Made by a program: the position numbers and the translations under genes. Below are positions 1-9,600 of a DNA stretch of 64,000 nucleotides, one piece after another. Below the pieces are notes generated by a model that was not told the origin of the DNA, ran no database searches, and saw nothing but the letters and a program-made list of their open reading frames with translations. Source of the stretch: G963663735 sp963663735 (GTDB taxonomy: Bacteria > Acidobacteriota > UBA6911 > RPQK01 > JAPXNP01); NCBI GenBank assembly GCA_963663735.2, contig CAXXHN010000002.1, positions 1,178,001-1,242,000 of the forward strand, written 5' to 3'. The stretch's first letter is position 1. Every line of letters begins with the position of its first letter.

Positions 1-1347
1 AACACATTTGTCGGGGTGGGAGTCGTTAATCCCAACAAAAACGAAGAAAACGTGGCATTTGTCGGGTTTGACGAAACCGGAACAACCAGGGACGTGATAC
101 AGCTAAGCAGCAAGCTTCCTCCCCAGGGACAGATAGCAATCATGACCAGTGAGCTGGGAGAAACTGATGAAACCGTGGCCCAGTTGACAGTGGAAGGGGA
201 GTCGGGTGATATCCAGGGTTTCTTCATGGTAGGCGACGCAAACACCAACCGCCTTGATGGTGTGGGTGGAGTCCAGATCCCCGGCAGGCTCCTGTATTTC
301 CCGGTCGCCCTGGAAAACGATAATGCTGATACCCTTCTCTACCTAATCAACCAGGATTCTGCCAGAACCGCACTCACTTCGGCTTCACTTTATAATCGAA
401 ATGGAGAAATGTTGTCTGCCAAGGAAATGCAGATTACACCGAATGGATCTATTTCAGGTTCTGTCTCGGATCTTTTCGGAGATGATACCGTGGTTGAAGA
501 CGGTTATATCAAGATCTCCTCATCTACCTATATGAGCGGGTACGAAATTGTTATAACCGATCAATCAATCTATGCTCTTTCGGCCAGGAGCACCAAGCAG
601 ACCGGCAGGCTTTATACCCCGCATTTCATTGCCGGGGAAGGTAACAATTCGGAAATCAGGATCCTCAGTACTGGTACCGCGGCTGTCAAAGGAGTGATTA
701 CACTGATGAATGACCAGGGGCAGACAATGGTTTCGAACCGTATCAACATAGAGCCAGCGATCCTTTTATCCCTGGATCTTAACAGCCTGCTCAAGGAAAA
801 ATATGACATCAACGCCGGGCTGCTTACCGGTTCAATACTGATTGAACTGGACGAAGGGGCTGATATTCTGGGAACTATCACCATGCGCACGGCTGAGGAT
901 GAAGCAGTGACAGCAATGCCCCTGACCAGTGAAGGATTGCTGGATTTTGTATTTCCCCAGGTTGCGCAGAGTTCTGACGGATCCATTTTTATGGGATTTT
1001 CCATCCTGAATCCCGGAAACCAGACAGCAAATGCCACCCTTTCGGTTTTTAACAATTCCGGGGTACTGACAGCCGAAAAACAAATTTCCCTGCCTCCCCT
1101 GCACCGGCTGACTGATTTGCTCAGCGGAGACCTGCTGTTTGGTTCAGGATTCAGCCAGATGGGAGGGCACATCAAGCTGGTCTCGGACCATCCTCTGGTA
1201 TCGGTTTCCATTTATGGAGACTACCAGGGAAGGTATCTTTCCACGGTTGAAGGCCAGTTGGGAGAAGTTGAAACAGCCGCAGCCACAGCTGAACTGGAGA
1301 GATCCCTGGCTGAAATGGAAGCAGAGATGACCGCTGAAGTGGAGTAA
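1..1347 (+). CDS. Secreted beta-module repeat protein, C-terminal part (5' end outside window)
   Basis: The reading frame is open to the left window edge, so about 448 C-terminal codons are visible. A GTG at 16 is only an internal codon. The visible part reads as four tandem beta-rich modules of about 105 residues. Each begins with a stretch like GFSILNPGNQTANATLSVF, continues through a PPG/PPL turn and a 'GGxIKLxS..P' strand, and ends in a linker like QIPGRLLYFPVA or KQTGRLYTPHFIA. The same modules form the C-terminus of the metalloprotease at 11325-14444, which suggests an extracellular or cell-surface role. The last ~35 residues are a charged Glu/Ala-rich tail. No catalytic motif is visible, and the function is unknown. 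The N-terminal domain that would identify it lies upstream of the window. Confidence 0.8.
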   Translation, partial: NTFVGVGVVNPNKNEENVAFVGFDETGTTRDVIQLSSKLPPQGQIAIMTSELGETDETVAQLTVEGESGDIQGFFMVGDANTNRLDGVGGVQIPGRLLYFPVALENDNADTLLYLINQDSARTALTSASLYNRNGEMLSAKEMQITPNGSISGSVSDLFGDDTVVEDGYIKISSSTYMSGYEIVITDQSIYALSARSTKQTGRLYTPHFIAGEGNNSEIRILSTGTAAVKGVITLMNDQGQTMVSNRINIEPAILLSLDLNSLLKEKYDINAGLLTGSILIELDEGADILGTITMRTAEDEAVTAMPLTSEGLLDFVFPQVAQSSDGSIFMGFSILNPGNQTANATLSVFNNSGVLTAEKQISLPPLHRLTDLLSGDLLFGSGFSQMGGHIKLVSDHPLVSVSIYGDYQGRYLSTVEGQLGEVETAAATAELERSLAEMEAEMTAEVE

Positions 1348-1422
1348 CTGCCGGCACATGTCGGCAAGGGGATTCAGAGATTCAAAATCGGCGAGTGTCT
1401 GGAGCTGGGTCAAAGGTTGTAG

Positions 1423-1441
1423 CTGGAGCATCCTGCTCCAG
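1423..1441 (+). terminator. Hairpin downstream of the beta-module gene
   Basis: This is a perfect 8-bp inverted repeat, CTGGAGCA / TGCTCCAG, with a 3-nt loop. It lies 76 nt after the stop codon. There is no T-run, so it could be a 3'-end protecting hairpin or a Rho-dependent 3' end and not an intrinsic terminator. Confidence 0.35.
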
Positions 1442-1535
1442 TAAACCAAATCCTGATCAATGCCAAACACCCGCCTCCTGCGGGAAATTCTAAATTAAAA
1501 ATGCGAAATCCCGCTGCATCAAGGCCTCCACAAAT

Positions 1536-1560
1536 GCCGGTCAGGAGACCGGCTTTCCCC
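1536..1560 (+). repeat. Interspersed palindromic repeat, family A, copy 1
   Basis: A GCCGGTC-AGGA-GACCGGC palindrome (7-bp stem, 4-nt loop) is followed by a TTTCCCCAAAA-like tail. The same core plus a GTTCCACA-type tail occurs twice more at 4151-4175 and 4323-4347. The three copies are intergenic and look like a REP-type element. Confidence 0.6.
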
Positions 1561-1711
1561 AAAAGACCGTTATTCTGGTCTAATTGAGGGTAGATGAAGC
1601 TTGATCTTTGAGGTTTGAACCTCCCGCTAATAATGTATCTTTTAACAGGGTCTCCTCCGACCTTAACTTTCCCCTGTTTTTACTTTTCCAATTATGATAA
1701 TCTGCCTTGCT

Positions 1712-3058
1712 ATGTCAGATAATACAGGACCATCATTACAACGAAAACTCGGTGTTTTTAACGCTACAACCATTAACATGTCCAATATGGTTGGTATTGG
1801 ACCATTCATTACCATTCCAATTATCCTCAGCACTCTTGGCGGACCACACTCCTATCTTGCCTGGTTGGTCGGGGTACTGATCGCCCTGGCAGACGGACTG
1901 GTAGTTGCTGAACTCGGGGCAGCCATTCCGGCATCGGGAGGCTCGTATGCTTTCATACGGGAAGGATTCGGGCCAAAAACCTGGGGAAGGATGCTGGCGT
2001 TTCTTTTTACCTGGCAGCTGCTGTTCGCGGGTCCTCTTGAAATTGCAACCGGCAACATCGGCCTGGTCCAGTACCTCAGGGTTTTCTGGCCTTCGCTCAC
2101 CCCGCTGCAAATGAAATTCCTGGCCGCGGCCATTACTGTCGTCCTGATTTTTACCCTTTATCGGAAGATAACCGACATTGCCAAGATCATGGCCGGCCTC
2201 TGGATCGTGATGATCGTTACAACGGGCTGGGTGATCCTGACCGGCATATTCAACTTTAATCCGGCTTTAGCCTTCGATTTACCTCCTGACGCATTCAAGT
2301 TTAACTTTGATTTCCTGCAGGGCCTCGGCCAGGGATCGGCAAACGTTCTCTATCTTTTCCTTGGTTACTACCAGGTCTGCTACCTGGGAGGAGAAGTTAA
2401 GAATCCAGGCCGTACCATCCCCCGGGCCGTAATATTTTCAATTATCGGGGTAACCATAATTGATGTGCTGATTTCCTTCGGTTTCATCGGGGTAGTTCCC
2501 TGGAGAGACGGCATGCATTCAGAGTCCATTGGCGCGGAATTCATGTCAGCTTCCTATGGGGACTGGGCTGGATATGTCCTGGCCGGAATGATTGTTGTCA
2601 CTGCTTTTGCTTCCATATTCGCCCTGCTGCTCGGATACTCCAGAGTCCCTTACGCGGCAGCTCAGGATGGAGTATTTTTCAAGTGGCTTGGCAAACTGCA
2701 TCCGACCAAGGAATTTCCCCACAGGTCTCTCCTGCTTATCGGCTTCGGCGCGATAATTGCCAGTTTCTTTGACCTGGCCCAGGTTATCCTGGCCTTAATG
2801 GCGGCGAGGATCCTGATACAGTTCATAACCCAGGCGGTTGCGGTAATCCTGATTCGCAAAAACAGGCCTGATATAAAAAGGCCATTCAAGATGTGGCTGT
2901 ATCCTCTTCCTGTAATTGTCTCCATGACTGGGTACCTGTATGTATTCAGTTCCCTGGGGCTGATTTTTATTGCGTTCGGACTGGTAACCCTCCTGGCAGG
3001 ATTTATTGTCTACCTGGTAGCGGCGAAATTCCAGAAAGAATGGCCTTTCAACAACTAA
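1712..3058 (+). CDS. APC-superfamily amino acid/polyamine permease
   Basis: An inner-membrane transporter of the amino acid-polyamine-organocation family. The first membrane segment carries the family pattern (NMVGIGPFITIP, near residue 25), followed by the ASGGSYAF-REGFG motif typical of APC permeases near residues 75-90. About 12 hydrophobic segments cover the rest, giving a usual family length near 450 residues. The substrate cannot be read from sequence. An ATG at 1694 gives six extra residues (MIICLA), but 1712 (MSDNTG) gives the normal APC N-terminus. Neither start has a clear Shine-Dalgarno. The gene stands alone on the plus strand with a dyad 12 nt after the stop. Confidence 0.85.
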   Translation: MSDNTGPSLQRKLGVFNATTINMSNMVGIGPFITIPIILSTLGGPHSYLAWLVGVLIALADGLVVAELGAAIPASGGSYAFIREGFGPKTWGRMLAFLFTWQLLFAGPLEIATGNIGLVQYLRVFWPSLTPLQMKFLAAAITVVLIFTLYRKITDIAKIMAGLWIVMIVTTGWVILTGIFNFNPALAFDLPPDAFKFNFDFLQGLGQGSANVLYLFLGYYQVCYLGGEVKNPGRTIPRAVIFSIIGVTIIDVLISFGFIGVVPWRDGMHSESIGAEFMSASYGDWAGYVLAGMIVVTAFASIFALLLGYSRVPYAAAQDGVFFKWLGKLHPTKEFPHRSLLLIGFGAIIASFFDLAQVILALMAARILIQFITQAVAVILIRKNRPDIKRPFKMWLYPLPVIVSMTGYLYVFSSLGLIFIAFGLVTLLAGFIVYLVAAKFQKEWPFNN

Positions 3059-3070
3059 CCGGTATCGATG

Positions 3071-3104
3071 AAGTAACCGGGAAACTTACTTATCCCGGTT
3101 ACTT
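3071..3104 (+). terminator. Dyad after the APC permease
   Basis: A perfect 11-bp inverted repeat, AAGTAACCGGG / CCCGGTTACTT, with a 12-nt loop, starts 12 nt after the permease stop. It lacks a strong T-run (CTGATTTCGG follows). It is probably a transcript 3' end, with moderate support. Confidence 0.55.
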
Positions 3105-3485
3105 CTGATTTCGGTCCTGGTGGCAATCGAAAAATGCGGATTTCCGGCCTTTGCTCCAACATCTGATTCAAGGGTTAAGCTAATAAAAAAGGACTCGGAT
3201 ACAGGGCAGGCAGGGTTGCAGCATTTGCAGAACGCGGGCTTTACTACCGGCTCTCATCAACCCGCCTGCAGTCGCGACAAACAGTCCGGGGCCAAGGCCC
3301 GGTTGTTAATCAGCCTGAGGTTAGACCGGAACCGGGAATGTTGAAGTGAGAATTTATTAATTGCGAAGTGCGAATGTCGAAGTTCGAAGGGCTGGTCCAA
3401 TCGGATTATTCAATCTCCCGAATGTTTCGTACACCTCGGCTCTCGATTAATCACAGATTCTGAATTCAAAATTAACCGAGCAGAT
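3105..3485. other. Spacer without a recognisable gene
   Basis: No convincing coding frame is visible. The spacer contains a GC-rich imperfect hairpin around 3286-3302 and a degenerate stretch of 'gaagtgcgaa/gaagttcgaag' words at about 3343-3390, similar to the low-complexity words near 32460-32520. I see nothing that identifies a promoter for the following methyltransferase. Confidence 0.4.
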
Positions 3486-4082
3486 ATGTCAACAAAACAG
3501 GCTGGACGATACAACCGTGGACTCTGGATACTTGAGATTCTTGCTTTCCGGAACCTGAGAAAGCGGCTCCTGGAGAATGTTTGCGGAGAGATCCTGGAAA
3601 TTGGCATGGGAACCGGAGTAAACCTTCCCATCTATCGCGGCCTGGGAGCAGTGACAGGGATTGATATCCGTATGGATTTGCTCTCCGGTGTTTTTGAACG
3701 GGAAAACACCCTTCCTTTTACTGTCTGCTGCGCCAGTGCCGCCAGCCTTCCATTTCCAGACGGCTCTTTTGACAATGTTGTCAGCACCCTTGTTTTCTGC
3801 TCAATCCCCGATGTACGGCAGGCGCTCGAAGAGGTTAAACGGGTCCTCAAACCGGAGGGAAAACTGCTGATGTTGGAACATGTACGTGGTCGCACCCCTG
3901 TATCCCGCCGGCTCACAGACTGGCTTCATCCAGCCTGGTTTGCCCTCCAGAAAGAATGTCATCTCAACCGGGAAACAGAACAGAGCGTCATGGAGGCGGG
4001 TTTCAGGATAGTGACATCTTCAACCCATGGCCATGGAATGCTGCAGTTGCTGGAAGCAGTGCCTGAAGCCGCGGGCAAGTAA
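3486..4082 (+). CDS. Class I SAM-dependent methyltransferase (Methyltransf_11/UbiE-like)
   Basis: A 198-residue cytoplasmic methyltransferase. Motif I is GEILEIGMGTGVNLPIY (about residues 34-50), the acidic end of strand 2 is GIDIR, and motif IV/post-I is LPFPDGSFDNVVST, all typical of the Methyltransf_11 group. The length fits small phospholipid or quinone methyltransferase-like proteins, but the substrate is unknown. The gene is isolated, with repeats on its 3' side, and points toward the oxidoreductase gene on the other strand. Confidence 0.85.
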   Translation: MSTKQAGRYNRGLWILEILAFRNLRKRLLENVCGEILEIGMGTGVNLPIYRGLGAVTGIDIRMDLLSGVFERENTLPFTVCCASAASLPFPDGSFDNVVSTLVFCSIPDVRQALEEVKRVLKPEGKLLMLEHVRGRTPVSRRLTDWLHPAWFALQKECHLNRETEQSVMEAGFRIVTSSTHGHGMLQLLEAVPEAAGK

Positions 4083-4150
4083 TAATTCAAGATTCAAGAT
4101 CATCTGCCGATCGGCAAATGTTACGGCCTTCCATTTGATTCAGAGCCGCG

Positions 4151-4347
4151 TGTGGAACTCCGGTCTCCTGACCGGCACAGATGGGAGTGGGATGCAGAAC
4201 TTAAATTTTGCCAGAGTCGATCGGTTTTCCAGGGTCCAGCCTTTTCCTTCACCTTGCTCTACCGAATACCGGGACCTTACGGCCCGGATTGTATGTCGCG
4301 CCTGCAGTCACATTGATAACAACCGGTCGGGAGACCGGCGTTCCACA
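4151..4347. repeat. Inverted pair of family A repeats
   Basis: Two copies of the palindromic repeat (CCGGTC-NGGA-GACCGG followed by NGTTCCACA) lie in opposite orientation at 4151-4175 and 4323-4347, bracketing about 150 nt of non-coding sequence. The arrangement resembles a bacterial interspersed mosaic element, in which paired REP units sit between convergent genes, as here. Confidence 0.6.
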
Positions 4348-4413
4348 AAGGTCGCTACTCTGGTTACCCTGAATCCTAGCCCCTTTTTCTTAATCTAGTA
4401 TCTCTAATCAGAT

Positions 4414-4431
4414 GCGGGCCCGAAGGCCCGC
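4414..4431. terminator. GC-rich hairpin between convergent genes
   Basis: A perfect GCGGGCC-CGAA-GGCCCGC hairpin lies between the plus-strand methyltransferase and the minus-strand oxidoreductase. The flanks carry tandem ATTGTC/AATTGTC words (4432-4455). It has no long T-run, but its position and stability suit a bidirectional 3'-end structure. Confidence 0.45.
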
Positions 4432-4462
4432 AATTGTCTATTGTCAATTGTCAATCGGAATT

Positions 4463-5836
4463 CTACCTTGACTGTTTTTCCTGCACCCCGGGAACCGGGA
4501 TCTCAGCTTTCATCCCGACTTTACCCAGTTTGTATTCTGAGGGTCCAAGCCGCATATCAGACTTCAGCAGTTCATCCTTGGTTACTTCCAGGCCGGTATA
4601 GGCTGATTCCCTGCCCATTATCGCGGCCAGGGTGGATTCTGCGGTAATCGGGGCCCAGTTCACCCGGTTTCCTGTCCTGATCGCTGTAACCAGGTCTGTA
4701 TGTTCCTGCACTATGGCAGGTTTATCATCCTTGGAATAATCCTCGCCGTTGTTCAGGTCTGATCCCGAAGGCGCTTTGTATTTCCAGATTACCTTGCCAT
4801 CCAGATCATAAACCTGGCCGTCACAGTCTGTATAACCCTTGGTACCCATTACCCAGCGGCTGATGTTATTCGTACATCCATCAATCTGGCGGCAGGTCGT
4901 ATTGATATGGATTCCACTCTCGGTTTCGTAATCAACCGAGAAGAAATCGTACTGGTCTCCGGTCACCCTGCGGGCCCGGCCTCCGGTGGCGACTGCTTTA
5001 ACCGGGTGTTCTCCGATGTACCAGAACATCACATCCAGGCCATGAATATGCTGTTCCACTATATGGTCGCCTGAGAGCCAGTTCCAGTTTACCCAGTCCC
5101 GGATCATGGCTTCCATTTCAGTCCATTCCCGGCGTGGTTCTTTGAACCAGAGCTGTCCCCTGAGACTGTATCCCCTGGCAGACACTATATCTCCGATAGC
5201 ACCCTGGGCTACCTGATTATAGGTTTCAATAACTCTTCTCCAGTGTCGAAACTGGGTGCCGGTGACCACGCAGAGGTTCAGCGCGTCGGCTTTCTCAGAG
5301 GATTCGAGGATTGATTTGTATCCCGCTGGGTCAACAGCCAGGGGTTTTTCCATAAAAACATGTTTCCGGGCTTCAACCGCGGCCGCAAAATGAGCCGGGC
5401 GAAAATGAGGAGGAGTAGCCTGGATAATGATATCAACATCGGTTTCCATCATTTTTTGATAAGCATCAAATCCAGTAAAACACATGCTATCATCTATTTC
5501 GGTTCCCTTCTCTTTCTTGATCCTTTCCCTGCTCATTTCAAGCCGGTCTTTAAACAGGTCAGCCATGGCAACCAGTTCAAGGCTCGGACCAGAATCAAGA
5601 AAATTAAGAGCGGCTCCGGTGCCTCGTCCACCGCATCCGATCAATCCTGCTTTCAGGACCGGACCGTCGGGAGCGGTTTCTGGTCCTGGATCAATCATCG
5701 GGCGGGTTTTCACAGCTACTGTTTCTTCCCTGGGGGCAGCGCACGCGGCCAGGGCTCCGGCTAAAGCAACGGCACCTACAAAAGTACGGCGTGAAAAATC
5801 TCCGTTTTCTTCAAGCACGTTATCCTTATTATCCAT
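4463..5836 (-). CDS. Tat-exported Gfo/Idh/MocA-family oxidoreductase
   Basis: An NAD(P)-dependent sugar or sugar-acid oxidoreductase family protein of about 457 residues. A twin-arginine signal (SRRTFVGAVALAG, then AACAA) precedes the Rossmann motif GLIGCGGRGTGAA and the family motif EKPLAVD. A C-terminal Gfo/Idh half includes the DHIVEQHIHGLDVMFWYIG stretch typical of exported Bacteroidetes/Acidobacteria/Planctomycetes members. Frames also open at ATG 5872 and 5869, but the start at 5836 puts the Tat motif about 16 residues in and has AGGAGG 13 nt upstream. The substrate is unknown, and a role in carbohydrate turnover is inferred. The gene is divergent from the TonB receptor, across an 800-nt spacer. 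Confidence 0.88.
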   Translation of the reverse strand: MDNKDNVLEENGDFSRRTFVGAVALAGALAACAAPREETVAVKTRPMIDPGPETAPDGPVLKAGLIGCGGRGTGAALNFLDSGPSLELVAMADLFKDRLEMSRERIKKEKGTEIDDSMCFTGFDAYQKMMETDVDIIIQATPPHFRPAHFAAAVEARKHVFMEKPLAVDPAGYKSILESSEKADALNLCVVTGTQFRHWRRVIETYNQVAQGAIGDIVSARGYSLRGQLWFKEPRREWTEMEAMIRDWVNWNWLSGDHIVEQHIHGLDVMFWYIGEHPVKAVATGGRARRVTGDQYDFFSVDYETESGIHINTTCRQIDGCTNNISRWVMGTKGYTDCDGQVYDLDGKVIWKYKAPSGSDLNNGEDYSKDDKPAIVQEHTDLVTAIRTGNRVNWAPITAESTLAAIMGRESAYTGLEVTKDELLKSDMRLGPSEYKLGKVGMKAEIPVPGVQEKQSR

Positions 5837-6338
5837 AATGTCTGTCGATCCTCCTGAATATTTCCGCATCATTAATGCATTTATTAATTAATCTTTATCA
5901 TTTTAGGCAGAAGACTTATCTTTCGACAAAGTGTATACCTGTGGATATTTTGTAGCAAGTACTTTTTCCCGCGGTCCAGGCTGGCAAATAGCCCTGTTGA
6001 GTGACTGAAGGCGGGCGTCGGAATGAGGTTGATTGAATGCTGACCGGCATACCTGATTTAATAAACGGCACTGAGACCAGACAAAAATCTATTGACTCCT
6101 CTTAACCTGTTTCATCCAGGTTTGTACTTCAGAAATCCCGCTACATTCTCCAACAGATTCTGGATCTTTAAACTCCTGACAGCTAGAATATTTCATCCAG
6201 TATTTCGTATATTTTTTTCCGTACCTATTCATTTTTTTGGATATAGAGAGGATAGATGAGTGGAGTGTATTCTTATCCTGAATCATTCCTGAAATACCTA
6301 AATGTGGTGATTAAAAGAAGTTTACGCTGAATCAGGGG

Positions 6339-6367
6339 TTGACATTACTGGATCAATGGAGCATAAA
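6339..6367 (+). promoter_or_regulatory. Putative sigma70 promoter for the TonB receptor
   Basis: A consensus -35 box TTGACA (6339-6344) is followed after 17 nt by CATAAA (6362-6367), or after 18 nt by ATAAAT, in AT-rich DNA. Use of this promoter would give a leader of about 260 nt. Assigned from sequence alone. Confidence 0.4.
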
Positions 6368-6454
6368 TTGCATAAAAATTAGTTATATATAAAAGATATA
6401 TTTGATAAAAATCAAAATATTTTTTAAGGTTTTCGTAAGGAAAAGGCTATTGCT

Positions 6455-6497
6455 GGATTCTATACGCCGTCGCTGGAATCAGCTGGGTATAGAATCC
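6455..6497 (+). promoter_or_regulatory. 11-bp dyad in the TonB receptor leader
   Basis: Perfect arms GGATTCTATAC (6455-6465) and GTATAGAATCC (6487-6497) are separated by 21 nt. There is no T-run after it. Its position between the putative promoter and the start codon suits an operator or an RNA structure. No riboswitch family is recognised. Confidence 0.4.
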
Positions 6498-6637
6498 GGG
6501 GGAAGTTTGAAAATTCAGGAATTAATTTCTTAATCTTTGGGCTGCCGGTTCGGGGTATATTTAAATTGAATTTTTCAAAATAAATATAGGAAGGTAACCT
6601 CGATAAGAAGGCATACCCATAACGGAGGACAATTAGT

Positions 6638-9600
6638 ATGAATAGACCACATGCAGTTTTTAGAACCGCGCTGTTCCTGTTCACACTGGTGCTGATGGGA
6701 TCATTCATAATGGCCCAGTCCAGCGGACTGGTTGGAACAGTTAAAGACGTTACCGGCGCGGTGATTCCTGGTGTAGATGTTTCCCTGCTCAACCAGGGCA
6801 ACAACCAGGAGAGAAATGCTGTAACAAGTGACACGGGAGAATTCCAGTTCAACCAGATCAATCCGGGATTCTACACCCTGCGTGTCGAGTTAACAGGGTT
6901 CAAAACCTTTGTTATTAATGACATGAGGCTCCTGGTTGACAACACATTATCACAGGATGTAGTCCTGGAAACGGGCCAGATTACTGAAGTAGTCACTGTT
7001 ACCGGTTCCGCCCAGGTTCTTAACAGGACCGACGCGACAATCGGAAACACATTTAACGAAATTCAGATCCAGGAATTGCCGATTGAATCCCGAAATGTAG
7101 TCGGCCTGTTAACCCTGCAGCCTGGCGTTACCGAGGAAGGTGAAGTTTCAGGATCCAGAAGTGACCAGAGCAACCTGACTCTTGACGGTATTGATGTTAA
7201 TGACCAGCAGACTGGTGAAGCTTTTGGTTCTGTTCTTCGTGTGACACCTGACTCCGTACAGGAATTCCGTGTTACCACGGCTTCAGCCACAGCGGCACAA
7301 GGCCGTTCTTCCGGTGCCCAGGTATCCCTGGTCACCCGCAGTGGCACGAACCAGTTCCACGGCGCTCTTTACGAGTACCACAGGAATACCGTGACCACAG
7401 CCAATGATTTCTTTAACAACAGATCCGGCGTTGACACTCCGGCCTTGCTCAGAAACCTTTTCGGTGGCAGGATCGGCGGCCCGATCATTAAAGACAAGGT
7501 CTACTTTTTCTATAACTATGAAGGTAGGACCGACCGCAAAGCCCAGAGTGAAATAAGGGATGTACCACTGCCCCACATGGGACAGGGGGAGATTATTTAC
7601 GAGAATACAAGTGGTGAAACAGTACACCTGACCAATGATGAATTTAATGCTTATTATCCATCAGTCGGGTCCAATCCACTGGCCCTGGCAGAACTGGCAT
7701 CAGCAGCCAGCAGGTATGCGGCAAATGACAATTCCGGTGGTGATGGAGTCAACACCGGTGGCTACCGTTTCAACGCGGCCATGCCCCTGAATTTCCACAC
7801 CCATACGGCAAAGATTGATTTCAATCTTTCTGAAAACCACCAGTTGAACGTCAGAGGCAACTTCCAGTGGGATACCTATGCGTATGACGCTTCCCAGTTC
7901 CCTGATACTCCGGGAATTGATATGTGGAGCCATCCGACTGGTGTTGCTGCCAATTACACCTGGACTGTCAGTCCGACCCTGGTCAACACATTAAGGTACG
8001 GTTTTACCCGCCTGGCCTATACCAGGGGCGGTGATTCAGCTGATCCTAATATCAGCTTCCGTTTTGTATTCAGCCCCAGGCAGTACTACAGGACTCTCAG
8101 CAGGATTACACCGGTTCACAATTTCGTGGATGACCTTAGCTGGATTAAGGGCAACCATACCTTCCAGTTCGGTGCCAACATCCGCTTCATTGACAACGAA
8201 CGTTCCTCTTTGAGTGGTTCATTAGACTCGGCGGTAACCAATCCATCATTCTACGAACTGTCCGGCGCGTCCGTTTCCAACCAGGTTTCCGATGTTTCGG
8301 CTGGCACAACAACCACCCTTCAGAATGCTGCTACAGCACTGATCGGGCGTTACTCCCAGTACTCCGGAAACTACATCTACGGCGTAGATGGAGGCATCCT
8401 GGCTCCCGGAACCTTCATTGACAGGGCGTTCGCGACTGAAGAGTATGAACTCTATGCCCAGGATTCCTGGAAGGTAAGCCAGAACCTGACCGTTACTTAC
8501 GGTTTACGCTGGTCCACCAGCCGTCCTGTGTATGAAAAGAACGGCTACCAGGTCAAACCGAATATACCGTTGGGCGATTACCTGGCCAGCAGAAAATCGT
8601 ATGCCGAACAGGGCATGCCCTATAATGAACTGATTTCAGTCAACCTCTCAGGTCCCTACTGGGATCAAGATGGTTGGTACAAACAGGATTGGAACAACCT
8701 GTCACCCAGGATCGCAGTCGCGTACAGTCCCAGTTTTGAGGACGGCTTCCTGCACACCCTGTTTGGTGATCCCGGAAAATCTGTACTGCGTGCCGGTTTC
8801 TCCAGGATCTATGACAGGATCGGTAACGCGATGGCAGTCAACTTTGACTTGAGTAATCCGATGGGATTCTCCTCAAGCCAGACAATTTCTGCCAATACCT
8901 TCAACGTGACTTCTAATCCTGCTCCCCTGTTCACAGGCTTCAACCAGAATATCAGGGGCCTTCCGGGGTTAAATCCTCCGGACTCAATTTCATTCCCTCT
9001 GACTGTTCCGGCTGACGAGGCACAAAGGATTGAAACCTCGCTGGATGATACCCTCATCACGCCTTCCAACTATTCCTGGAATGTGTCCTGGGGACGGGAA
9101 CTTCCGGCAGGCCTCTACTTCGAAGCTTCCTACGTAGGACGTTCCGGACGCAACCTCATGGCCCAACAGGATGCAGTATCCCTGGGCAACATCAGGGATC
9201 CCAAGTCAGGGATGGACTGGTATGGCGCTGCCCTTCAACTGGCCAAAATGCGTGATGCCAATGTTCCATGGGACCAGGTAGAGACCATTCCTTTTTTCGA
9301 GAATTTGTTCCCAACCTTCACCTGGCTGGGAGATCCGGGCATGACTGTAACCCAGAATGCCGCCCTATTCACCTTCAGGGATGGTTATGACATCAAGGAC
9401 TGGACCTATCTGCAGTTGTACATGGATGATGACGGAATCTACCCCAACATGTTCTTCCAGCCGCAGTTTGCTGCTTTGAACATGTGGAGTACCGTTTCCT
9501 GGTCTGACTACCACGCGGGTCAGTTTACCCTGAGAGAGCGTTTCAGCGATTCGCTGTCCCTTGATGTGAACTACACCTTTGCCAAGTCCATGGACAACGC

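Larger units (their letters stand above)
1348..1711. other. Gene-free spacer with several hairpins and one repeat copy
   Basis: No credible coding frame lies between the beta-module gene and the permease. The spacer holds small inverted repeats (1349-1366, 1423-1441, a CCCGC/GCGGG pair near 1471-1485, and GAGGTT/AACCTC near 1609-1622) and a copy of the GCCGGTC-AGGA-GACCGGC repeat at 1536-1553. No clear promoter or ribosome binding site precedes the permease. Confidence 0.5.
5837..6637. other. 800-nt AT-rich spacer between the oxidoreductase and the TonB receptor
   Basis: This is the longest gene-poor stretch in the window and is clearly AT-rich around 6180-6430. A 65-codon minus-strand frame at 6089-6286 has no ribosome binding site and no recognisable domain, so I do not call it a gene. 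The spacer carries a putative promoter (6339-6367) and an 11-bp dyad (6455-6497) that would lie in the receptor leader. The receptor's own ribosome site, GGAGG, is about 10 nt before its ATG. Confidence 0.5.

Noticed and set aside
612..1211. 199-codon antisense frame opposite the beta-module protein
   Set aside because: The plus-strand frame has clear repeated modules shared with another protein. The antisense frame has no family features.
3120..3344. 74-codon plus-strand frame after the APC permease
   Set aside because: Its composition is unlike the neighbouring genes, it has no ribosome site, and it spans hairpins and degenerate repeats.
4027..4398. 123-codon frame overlapping the methyltransferase 3' end
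   Set aside because: It runs through the inverted family A repeats and has no domain features.
6089..6286. 65-codon minus-strand frame in the TonB receptor upstream region
   Set aside because: It lies in AT-rich sequence, has no ribosome site before its ATG and no recognisable domain or signal peptide.
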